Shown here: piece by piece, positions 1-7,680 of the stretch | How positions within the stretch are numbered: position 1 is the first letter of the stretch | Layout: each line of letters starts with the position of its first letter | NCBI GenBank assembly: GCA_017450325.1 | Contig: JAFSVB010000003.1 | Location: forward strand, 1-34,761 | DNA length: 34,761 bases | Reading direction: 5' to 3' | Origin: Bacilli bacterium | Lineage (GTDB): Bacteria; Bacillota_I; Bacilli_A; RFN20; CAG-826 | The notes under the pieces: generated by a model | Database searches by the model: none | What the model saw: the letters and a program-made list of their open reading frames with translations, nothing else | What the model was told of the DNA's origin: nothing | Program-made: the position numbers and the translations under genes

Positions 1-1
1 C

Positions 2-2101
2 GGTAAAGTCGCGCTAAAGAACCTCCGCCTCGAGCTTCGTGGCGACGACGCCTTCCAAACCTATCCCATCCAGCTCGCCGAAGCGAGGGACGCCGATAAC
101 GAGGCACTTCCCGAACTCACGGACGAATTCCAGGATTTCCTCATCAACCCCGGCCAGACCATCGAGGACGAGAACACCGTCTACGCCAACCTCGACGGCA
201 CCCCATCCGAGACCAAAGTCCTCAGCAAGATCCTCGGCTTCCATTTAGTCGCCAACGACATCGAGGTCGGCGGCGAAATCGAGATCGACGACGTGTTCAC
301 CTACGTCGGCACCACCCGCACCGTCCTCGACGATTTCAACCGCGATGCCGTCAAGCCAGTTCCCAACGCCTGGTGGGGCGATAGCGCCTCGGGCTTCGTC
401 GTCCGCAAAGGCGTTCTCCTCGATAAGGCGAAATCCTACACGACCCCGTCCATCGCCGGACACTCTCATATTGTCATCGCCGCGATGGGTGATTCCAGTG
501 GTGTCACCCTCAAGGGCATCGACGCCGCCGGCGTGACCCTTATGAACTTCAAGTGGAGCGAAGCGCTTGGCAATGCGAACCCCCTCCCCGTGACCGCGAC
601 GGGCGGCTATGCCAACTACGTGGTCAACCTCACCCAGCTTTCGGGCAATGGCATCCTCGACAAAGTCGTCATCGAATCGACCACCCCGTTTGAGGTCTCC
701 AACGTCTTCCTCACCTCGCTCGAGACTCCGGTCCTCGACCTCTCCTATCCGCGCATCGCCCCGACGGTCACGATGGATTCCTTCGAGCGCGAAATCGCCT
801 CGCTGAACTCCGATTGGGATGCTTCCGCCTTGATTCAGGCCAATATCGACGCCGACGTCAACGGATTCGTCTCCTATAACCATGGCGATCAGATTAAAAC
901 CACGGGCGGCGCGCTCGTTCTTCCTGCGGCGGATGATTACGCCCAGGTCACCATTGGCTATAAGGCGACCCGCCTCGATATGAACGCCAAGTACGTCGTC
1001 ATCGCCGCCAAGGGCGAAGACCTTAACTTGTTCCGCTTCAAGTTCCGCGGCGGCGGCAAAGATACCGAAGTCTGGTTCAACGCCGCCCTCGCCGCCGAAG
1101 GCGTCAAGACCTACGGCGACAAAGCGATTCCTTCGCCTTACGTCGACGCGAAGGGCTTCACCCATTATGTCGTCGACCTCGCGCTCAACGGCCTTGCCGT
1201 CACCGATACCTTCGACCTCTATTACACCGGAGCGACCGGCATGGAGATCGAGTCCATCTACTTCGCAGGCGATGACTTCTCCCTCGTCAAGAAATCCGAA
1301 GGGCAAACCGTCCTCACGGCTCCGCAGAACCTTGCTGATTGGGCTTATGCTGGCGGCATCTACGCCGGAAGCAGCCGCTATTTCGGCGTCGAGGTCGTCA
1401 GCGCTTCTGGCGGTGCGAACCTGATGTCCTTCCGCCTTGTCATGGGCGACAAGGAAGCTTGGCTCAAGGATGGCGTCATCAAGGCCTATACGGCTTCGGG
1501 CGCCCTCATCGATCCATCCGCAGCCATCCCTGAGACGGGCATGACCCTCTACTTCGACCTCTCCACGGGCGAATTCCCGGCAGAGAACGACGGCTGGGTC
1601 CATCTCCATGTCGGCGGTGGCTTCGAAGGCGTCGCGACGCTTGGGAAATTCATTGTCGCCGAGCGCGGCTTTGCGAAGAGCTTCGGTGGCCGCGATGTCG
1701 TTACGGTCAATAAGACCTATGAGTTCCTTGGCGGATTCGATATCGACGCTCCCTATGACTTCGTCGCGATCACCCTTAAGGCCAGCGGCACGAATATGAC
1801 CTACGAGTCCTTCCGCATTGAAAGCCCTAAGGGCACCGTCGCCTATGCGAACAACCCGTCTACTTGGAATGCCGTCCACGCCGATGGCAGCCCGGTCGTC
1901 GCATCGGACGTCATCCCCGAAGTGGGCGAGACGATCTACGTCAACGTCGCCGAAAGCGCGATCGTTCTCTCCGCCGGCACCGCCTTGTACGCCCATTATG
2001 CGGATTGGGGCGAGCCCGTTGGCACCATCCAGATCACCGATCTCTCTGGCGTCAGCGCCTACACGCCTTATAACCTCATCCTCTCGAAGCTTCCCGCTTA
2101 A
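2..2101 (+). CDS. Large repeat-domain protein, probably extracellular carbohydrate-binding (5' end missing)
   Basis: The reading frame is open from the window edge to TAA at 2099-2101, giving about 699 residues of the C-terminal part; the true start lies outside. I do not recognise a catalytic domain. The visible part is beta-rich and consists of two kinds of repeated modules. Two modules (about 325-755 and 773-1275) begin with a DxFxR-type stretch (LDDFNRD, MDSFERE) and share a core of the form VIAAxG, then YVVNL or YVVDL. Two further modules (about 1300-1680 and 1690-2098) share a segment with IPETGMTLYFDL versus IPEVGETIYVNV. Such tandem all-beta modules are typical of carbohydrate-binding parts of secreted proteins. 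It lies directly upstream of a sugar ABC transporter, which supports a role in glycan capture or degradation. Function is inference; presence of a real gene is near certain. Confidence 0.8.
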   Translation, partial: GKVALKNLRLELRGDDAFQTYPIQLAEARDADNEALPELTDEFQDFLINPGQTIEDENTVYANLDGTPSETKVLSKILGFHLVANDIEVGGEIEIDDVFTYVGTTRTVLDDFNRDAVKPVPNAWWGDSASGFVVRKGVLLDKAKSYTTPSIAGHSHIVIAAMGDSSGVTLKGIDAAGVTLMNFKWSEALGNANPLPVTATGGYANYVVNLTQLSGNGILDKVVIESTTPFEVSNVFLTSLETPVLDLSYPRIAPTVTMDSFEREIASLNSDWDASALIQANIDADVNGFVSYNHGDQIKTTGGALVLPAADDYAQVTIGYKATRLDMNAKYVVIAAKGEDLNLFRFKFRGGGKDTEVWFNAALAAEGVKTYGDKAIPSPYVDAKGFTHYVVDLALNGLAVTDTFDLYYTGATGMEIESIYFAGDDFSLVKKSEGQTVLTAPQNLADWAYAGGIYAGSSRYFGVEVVSASGGANLMSFRLVMGDKEAWLKDGVIKAYTASGALIDPSAAIPETGMTLYFDLSTGEFPAENDGWVHLHVGGGFEGVATLGKFIVAERGFAKSFGGRDVVTVNKTYEFLGGFDIDAPYDFVAITLKASGTNMTYESFRIESPKGTVAYANNPSTWNAVHADGSPVVASDVIPEVGETIYVNVAESAIVLSAGTALYAHYADWGEPVGTIQITDLSGVSAYTPYNLILSKLPA

Positions 2102-2123
2102 TCACTCACATCCATGACGATAT

Positions 2124-2148
2124 CCCGGGGGAGCGCGCCTCCCCCGGG
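2124..2148 (+). other. Strong GC hairpin between the repeat-domain gene and the solute-binding protein gene
   Basis: A perfect 10-bp inverted repeat (CCCGGGGGAG, 5-nt loop, CTCCCCCGGG) sits between the stop codon at 2101 and the Shine-Dalgarno sequence of the next gene. No T-tract follows, so it is not a standard terminator. It may act as a 3' stabiliser or partial processing/attenuation site that sets the binding-protein mRNA level apart from the upstream gene. Confidence 0.55.
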
Positions 2149-2169
2149 TCCCTTTCGGAGGAAAAAACC

Positions 2170-3561
2170 ATGAAAAAACTAATGATGCCCATGCTCAGCG
2201 CGCTCTTGCTCACCCTCGCTTCCTGTGGCGGAGGTTCTTCGTCGAAGATCGTGCTGAAAATCGGTTTCTGGCCCGAGCCGAATGACACCGCGGACGTCGC
2301 GATGTACGAGACTTGGGCGAAGCGCTTCATGGCGGACAACCCGCAATACGAGATTCAGGGCATGCCCTATACCTATTCCACGGAGACGGTAGGGCAGAAG
2401 TACGCCGTCGGCGCGCTTCCGGACGTCTGGCAGACCTGGTTCACCGAGCCGGGCAAGTTGATGGAGAAGAACATCATCCGCTCCATCGACGCGCAGGTGA
2501 AGGCGACTGGCTGGGACAAGGCCATGGACGAGGCGATGAAGGAAGAACTTACCTTTCATGGGGAGCTCTATGGCATCCCTCGCGATGGCTATGGCCTAGG
2601 GCTTCTTATGAACAAGCGCATCCTCGGCGAGAACGGCTTCCTGCCTGAAATCAATGGCAAATACTCTATATATAATGAAGACGGCTCTCCCGCCTATCCG
2701 ACTTCCTTCGCGGAAATCCAAGCCATTTCCGAAGAGCTCGTCGAACTCGACAATGTCCGCGGCTTCTTGATGTATTCCGCGAACAAAAACGGCGGATGGG
2801 TCTTCTCCAACATGGCTTGGAACTATGGCGCGACTTTGGAGAAGAAAGAAGGCGACCGCTATAAGGCGAACCTCAATGATCCCGCGGCCGTCCAGGCCCT
2901 AGAATGGGTCAAGGAAATGCGCGTGAACGGCTTGCTTCAGGAGGCGGTCTCTTCCGTTTATAACGACTGGTATTCCCATATCGGCGAGCGCGTGGCGTTC
3001 GCGGTGGTGGGCAGCGACGTCCTCCAAAACGCCAAGCTTCTAGGCGAAGTGAGCATGGACGACCTCGCCTTTGTCCCGATGCCTACGGGCGATGGCACCC
3101 ATCATTATTCCCTTTATGGCGGCACGCCGTTTGTCTTCACCAAGGGCGTCTCGGACGCGAAGGTCGAGGGCATCCTCAAGTTCTTCTCCTATATCGGACG
3201 TTCGCCCGAGAAGAGCGAGAACAACCTCCTTGCGAAGAAGGAAGGCTACGAAGTCGCCAAGCGCAAGAACCAGCCGATCCTACCGACGATTATGCCTTGG
3301 AAGGATGGAGAGTTCTTGCAAGAAGCCAAGAAGCTCGAAGCGCAATACATCAATGTGAACCTCCCCGATTACGCGCCTTTCTTCGACGCGATCGAGAGCA
3401 ACAAGCATCCCGAGGAACCCGCGTTAGCCCAAGAGATGTATGCTGCTTTAGACACGGCCATTCAAAGCGTCTTCACCTCGCTTGAGACCGCCAATTGCAG
3501 CGCGTTGCTCACGACGGCGAACACCACGCTGCAGAATAAACTCGACGAAAGCGCTCGGTAA
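2170..3561 (+). CDS. Sugar ABC transporter substrate-binding lipoprotein (family 1 SBP)
   Basis: This 463-residue protein is the extracellular binding component of a carbohydrate ABC importer. It has a short signal peptide ending in the lipobox LASC with the lipidated Cys at residue 19, then a Gly/Ser stretch and a family 1 solute-binding fold rich in Trp and Tyr. Segments such as GELYGIPRDGYG and the later SLYGGTPFVF are typical of MalE/UgpB-like sugar binders. The start is fixed by CGGAGG at 2156-2161, 8 nt before the ATG. It is followed after 6 nt by the first permease gene. The ligand cannot be read from the sequence; the GH65 enzymes downstream suggest a glucosyl oligosaccharide. Confidence 0.93.
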   Translation: MKKLMMPMLSALLLTLASCGGGSSSKIVLKIGFWPEPNDTADVAMYETWAKRFMADNPQYEIQGMPYTYSTETVGQKYAVGALPDVWQTWFTEPGKLMEKNIIRSIDAQVKATGWDKAMDEAMKEELTFHGELYGIPRDGYGLGLLMNKRILGENGFLPEINGKYSIYNEDGSPAYPTSFAEIQAISEELVELDNVRGFLMYSANKNGGWVFSNMAWNYGATLEKKEGDRYKANLNDPAAVQALEWVKEMRVNGLLQEAVSSVYNDWYSHIGERVAFAVVGSDVLQNAKLLGEVSMDDLAFVPMPTGDGTHHYSLYGGTPFVFTKGVSDAKVEGILKFFSYIGRSPEKSENNLLAKKEGYEVAKRKNQPILPTIMPWKDGEFLQEAKKLEAQYINVNLPDYAPFFDAIESNKHPEEPALAQEMYAALDTAIQSVFTSLETANCSALLTTANTTLQNKLDESAR

Positions 3562-3567
3562 AAAAAC

Positions 3568-4512
3568 ATGCTCCCTTCGCGGTCAAATCAGAAAAAGAAG
3601 CGGAATTTGCGGCGATATTCGGTGATTAAGCGCCATCTTTTCGGATGGGCGCTCATGATCGTTCCCCTCGCTCTTTTCGCGTTCTTCGTCTGGGTGCCGA
3701 TGGGGCGCAACTTCCTGCTTAGCTTCCAAAACAATTACTTCGATCAGGAGTTCGTGGGACTAGCGAACTTCGCCGCCATTTTCGCGGACAAGACGTTCTT
3801 AAAAGCGCTCGGAAACACGTTCTTATATATTCTCTTCTCTATTTTGATTGGCTATCTCGTGCCGGTATTCCTCGGCTTCTTGCTTTCGGAAGTCTTCCAT
3901 TTCGCGGGCATATTCCGTGTATTGCTCTACCTTCCCTGCATGATCAGCGGCATTGCGGTCGTGTTCCTCTTCTCGACGATGTATGGCGATTCCTCAACCG
4001 ATTTGTTCAACGCCATCGCCATCGCTATGGGCGGCGAATCTCACCCATGGAAAGGCTCGACCTCCCTCATCATCCCGTTAATCGTCTTAGCCATGACCTG
4101 GCGTGGCGCGGGGTCGACGGCGCTGATCTACCTTTCGTCTTTCCAATCGGTGGACGACTCGATGTACGAGGCCGCCCGCATGGATGGGGCGAGCCCTTGG
4201 CAGCGCTTCATCCGCATCACCGCTCCAAGCCTCAAGGCAACGCTCATCACCTTGTTCGTCTTGCAAATCATCTCGGTGTTCCAGGTGTTCTACGAGCCCC
4301 TCGTCATCGGGCCAAAAGGCGGGCCGCTAGACAGCTCTATGTCTTTGCTGCTTCTAAGCTATCTCTACGCCTTCGAGGATTTCGAGCACGGCCGAAGCGC
4401 GGCGGTAGCGATGGTCTTGGTTTTGATCATCGCGTTATTCACCCTGGCGTATCGATTGCTTCTTAAGGTCCTTTCGGGCGAGAAAATCATCAAGCGGAGG
4501 GGCAAACGATGA
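3568..4512 (+). CDS. Sugar ABC transporter permease, MalF/UgpA type
   Basis: This 314-residue inner-membrane permease has a basic N-terminus (many Lys/Arg in residues 1-24) and about six membrane segments, starting near residues 26-48. The cytoplasmic coupling motif for the ATPase is visible near residue 200 (YEAARMDGASPWQRF), matching the EAA-loop consensus of MalF-like subunits. It starts 6 nt after the binding-protein stop codon with no clear Shine-Dalgarno sequence, so translation is probably coupled. Its stop overlaps the next permease start in an ATGA. It should form a heterodimer with that neighbour. Confidence 0.93.
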   Translation: MLPSRSNQKKKRNLRRYSVIKRHLFGWALMIVPLALFAFFVWVPMGRNFLLSFQNNYFDQEFVGLANFAAIFADKTFLKALGNTFLYILFSILIGYLVPVFLGFLLSEVFHFAGIFRVLLYLPCMISGIAVVFLFSTMYGDSSTDLFNAIAIAMGGESHPWKGSTSLIIPLIVLAMTWRGAGSTALIYLSSFQSVDDSMYEAARMDGASPWQRFIRITAPSLKATLITLFVLQIISVFQVFYEPLVIGPKGGPLDSSMSLLLLSYLYAFEDFEHGRSAAVAMVLVLIIALFTLAYRLLLKVLSGEKIIKRRGKR

Positions 4513-5429
4513 AGACCCGTCGCATCTTCCCGCGCCTGAAGGACAAACGCGGAGGCTTCCTCAATTTCGCCGATTACCGCAAGGCATCGAACAAGGTGGC
4601 CTACGGCTTCATCGTCGTCTTCTTGCTCTTATTCTCCTTCGTCGCGGTGTTCCCAATCGTCTTCCTCTTCGCCTCCTCGATGAAAAGCGTCTCGGAAATC
4701 ACCGGCAATACCTATACCTTCTGGCCGCAGCAGTGGGACTTTGGCAAGATCGGGGCACTTTGGAGCCGCTTCGACTTCGGTCGTTACTATCTCAACACGC
4801 TGGTATACGTCGCGGGAGCGGTGGTGTGCGCGGTGCTTTTCAATAGCCTGCTCGCCTATGCGGTCGCGGTGGTGAAGCCCTTTGGCTATAAAGTCATTAA
4901 TGTCCTCGTCTTCCTCGGCTACATGGTGCCGACGATCCTCAACATCTTCCCGCTTTTGCAGGAAATCCGCGCCTTCGGTTTCCTCGACCCGGACCACCAA
5001 AGCTATCTGACGTTCCTGCCCTTGTGGCTTGGCTTTGGCGCGAATGCCTATTACTACATGCTCTTCCGCGACTATTTCGCAAGGCTTCCCAAGAGCCTCG
5101 TCGAGGCGGCTTCGATGGATGGGGCGAGCCAACTCCGCGTCTTTACCCGCGTGGTTCTTCCCTTGTCGCGACCCATCATCGGCATCGTCGCCATCTTCGC
5201 GATGACCGCTTCCTATAGCGATTTCCTGCTTCCTTATTGCGTCCTTCAAAGCTCGAACCTGCAGACGGTGGTCGTGGGCATCTACAACATCTCGAACATC
5301 AATCCGCCTCTCCAGATGCCGGATTTCCTCTTATTAATCCTTCTATCCGTCATTCCCCAAATCGTCATCTTCCTGATTTTCCAGCGCCAGATCATGAACG
5401 TCGGCGCCGGCAAAGGGAGCAAGGAGTAG
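4509..5429 (+). CDS. Sugar ABC transporter permease, MalG/UgpE type
   Basis: This 306-residue protein is the second permease of the importer. It has a first membrane segment near residues 35-58, about six segments in total, and an EAA loop near residue 198 (VEAASMDGASQLRVF) followed by a conserved LP. Start and preceding stop share ATGA at 4509-4512, showing tight co-expression. The gene ends 4 nt before the first GH65 gene, whose Shine-Dalgarno AAGGAG overlaps this gene's 3' end. Paired with the upstream permease and energised by the ATPase half of the fusion protein further down, it would import the oligosaccharide used by the phosphorylases. Confidence 0.93.
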   Translation: MKTRRIFPRLKDKRGGFLNFADYRKASNKVAYGFIVVFLLLFSFVAVFPIVFLFASSMKSVSEITGNTYTFWPQQWDFGKIGALWSRFDFGRYYLNTLVYVAGAVVCAVLFNSLLAYAVAVVKPFGYKVINVLVFLGYMVPTILNIFPLLQEIRAFGFLDPDHQSYLTFLPLWLGFGANAYYYMLFRDYFARLPKSLVEAASMDGASQLRVFTRVVLPLSRPIIGIVAIFAMTASYSDFLLPYCVLQSSNLQTVVVGIYNISNINPPLQMPDFLLLILLSVIPQIVIFLIFQRQIMNVGAGKGSKE

Positions 5430-5433
5430 CATT

Positions 5434-7680
5434 ATGGCCAAAACCGCGGAACGTTATCTTGAAATCGACCCGTATCGCCTCATCGAAAAGGGCTTCCATA
5501 AGGAAAAGAACATGGTCTCCGAATCCTTGTTCAGCCTGGGGAACGAATATAGTGGGGTGCGCGGCTTCTTTGAGGAAGGCTCTTCCCTCCCTTCGTTGAT
5601 CGGCACTTACTATAACGGCATTTACGAATACGCCTTAGAAGATACCCCAAGCGCTTATAAAGGCATCGTCAAGCGGACGCATTTCACGATCAATTCCACT
5701 AACTACCTCAAGGCGGAAATCGTCATCGACGGCGAAAAGCTCGACCTTGGGAAGGCGGAAATCGAGGATTTCCTGCGCGTTTTGGACATGCGCGATGGCT
5801 TGCTGGAGCGTTCCTTCATCCTGAAAGCGAATGAGAAACGCGTGAAGGTATGCTTCCGCCGCCTCCTTTCCATGACCCGCCCGCACATCGCCTACCAATC
5901 CATCTCCTTCTTCAGCGACCATCCCGTCCATATCGAGCTATCCCTGAACCTCGATGGTAGCGTCCTGCATTGGGGAAAACATAACTTCTACGAGGAAGGC
6001 TTCGCGGGCGAAGACGAGCTTTATCTCTATACCCCGACGACCAACCAATCCCTATACACGGCGGAGAGAATCGCTTCGCCTTGTGGCAAGGCGAGGTGGG
6101 GCAAAAAAGAGAAAGAAGTCTTCTCTCTCTACGAATTCGATGCCGCCCCCAACCAGGAATATCTCTTTGAGCGTTTCGTTTCCAATATCGCTGCAAAAAC
6201 GAAAGAACCCATGGAAATCTCCGCAGAAACGGCACGAATTGATCTCGATGACGCCGTGAGGCTCTGCTTTGAGGGATTAAGGAAGGAAAACGCCTCCTTC
6301 TTCGCCTCCCATTACGCGAAGTCGGATATCGTCATCGATGGCGATGCCTCCGACCAGCAGGGGATCCGTTTCTGCATCTTCCAGATGCTCAGCGCCTACC
6401 ATGGCCTAGAAAGCGACAACAACATCGGGGCGAAGGGCCTTACGGGCGAAGCCTATTCCGGCCATGCCTTCTGGGACTCGGAGACGTATTGCCTCCCTTA
6501 TTACCTCTTCAATGACCAGACGTCCGCGAAGAACTTGCTGAAGTTCCGCTTTGCGACGTTGGACGAGGCGAGGGCCCGCGCGAAGGACTTAGACTGCGAA
6601 GGCGCTTGCTTCCCCATCGCGACCCGCAATGGCAAAGAAGGATGCACCTTATGGCAGCACGCCTCCACCCAGCTCCAGCCCACGACCGCCGTGGCGTACG
6701 CCATCGAGCATTACATGACCCTCTATGACGACGAGGAGTTCTTGAAGGACTATGGGGCGGAGATGCTCGGCGAGATCGCGAAGTTCCTGCTTTCTCGCGG
6801 CGACTACAATCCCGCTCATACCCGCTTTGGCTATTATGGCGTGATGGGGCCGGACGAATTCCAGCTCATGGTCGCCCACAATGCCTACACCAATTTCATG
6901 GGCAAGAAGAGCATGGAATACGCATTAAAAGTGCTCCGCGACCCGCGCTTTGGCACAAAAGATCTCCTGGCCCGCCTGAACCTCGACGAGGCTAAACTCG
7001 CGGAATTGGAGGAAGCCGCGGCGAAGATGTACCTGCCTTATGACCCGAAGACGAAGCTTTTCGAGCAGCATCAAGGCTATTACGATTTGCCGCATATCGA
7101 CGTCGACAAGATCCCGCTGGAGGATTTCCCCCTCTATGCCCATTGGACCTATGACCGCATCTACCGCAACGACATGATCAAGCAGCCGGACGTCTTGATG
7201 TTCCTCTTCCTCTATAGCCAGGACTTCGACGAGCAGACCATCCAAGCCAACTACGAGTTCTATGAGCCGCGCTGCATCCACGAGTCTTCCTTGTCGCCCT
7301 CCATCCATTCCATCCTCGCGGCCCAATTAGGCAAAAAGCAGGAGGCCTCGGATTTCTTTGGCTTTGCCACGCGCCTAGACCTCGATGACTATAACCGCAA
7401 CACGAGCGAAGGGCTCCACATGACCTCCATCGCCGCCGCATGGATGAATATCGTCTATGGTTTCTTGGGCTTACGCAGCGAGCGGAAGATCCTGAAGATC
7501 CAGCCGACCCTCCCCACCCGCTGGACCCATTACGGCGTCAAGCTGACCTACCATGGCCATCCCGTTCGCTTCGACGTCTATGAAGACCGCGTCGATATCG
7601 ATGTGGAAGGCGGGAGCATCGACTTGCTTTATCATGGGGAAGTGGTGCGCGTATCATCGAAGAGGAGTTTGCCTTTATGA
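5434..7680 (+). CDS. Glycoside hydrolase family 65 phosphorylase, copy 1
   Basis: This 748-residue cytoplasmic enzyme belongs to GH65, whose members cleave alpha-glucosides with phosphate and inversion, giving beta-glucose 1-phosphate. Layout follows the family: N-terminal beta-sandwich (about 1-300), (alpha/alpha)6 barrel (about 320-690), small C-terminal domain. The general acid is probably Glu475 in GPDEF; the phosphate-binding stretch is SLSPSIHS near residue 618. The sequence after GPDEF reads QLMVAHNAYTN, unlike the HEHVxNNAYTN form I associate with maltose or kojibiose phosphorylases, so the substrate may be a different glucoside (for example alpha-1,3- or rhamnose-linked). The stop overlaps the next gene in ATGA. 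Family is secure; the linkage is not. Confidence 0.92.
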   Translation: MAKTAERYLEIDPYRLIEKGFHKEKNMVSESLFSLGNEYSGVRGFFEEGSSLPSLIGTYYNGIYEYALEDTPSAYKGIVKRTHFTINSTNYLKAEIVIDGEKLDLGKAEIEDFLRVLDMRDGLLERSFILKANEKRVKVCFRRLLSMTRPHIAYQSISFFSDHPVHIELSLNLDGSVLHWGKHNFYEEGFAGEDELYLYTPTTNQSLYTAERIASPCGKARWGKKEKEVFSLYEFDAAPNQEYLFERFVSNIAAKTKEPMEISAETARIDLDDAVRLCFEGLRKENASFFASHYAKSDIVIDGDASDQQGIRFCIFQMLSAYHGLESDNNIGAKGLTGEAYSGHAFWDSETYCLPYYLFNDQTSAKNLLKFRFATLDEARARAKDLDCEGACFPIATRNGKEGCTLWQHASTQLQPTTAVAYAIEHYMTLYDDEEFLKDYGAEMLGEIAKFLLSRGDYNPAHTRFGYYGVMGPDEFQLMVAHNAYTNFMGKKSMEYALKVLRDPRFGTKDLLARLNLDEAKLAELEEAAAKMYLPYDPKTKLFEQHQGYYDLPHIDVDKIPLEDFPLYAHWTYDRIYRNDMIKQPDVLMFLFLYSQDFDEQTIQANYEFYEPRCIHESSLSPSIHSILAAQLGKKQEASDFFGFATRLDLDDYNRNTSEGLHMTSIAAAWMNIVYGFLGLRSERKILKIQPTLPTRWTHYGVKLTYHGHPVRFDVYEDRVDIDVEGGSIDLLYHGEVVRVSSKRSLPL

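Noticed and set aside
245-1996. 583-codon open frame on the minus strand opposite the repeat-domain protein
   Set aside because: It mirrors the codons of the plus-strand gene. Rare use of TTA, CTA and TCA there removes antisense stops. The translation is low-complexity in Asp, Gly and Val and has no recognisable motif.
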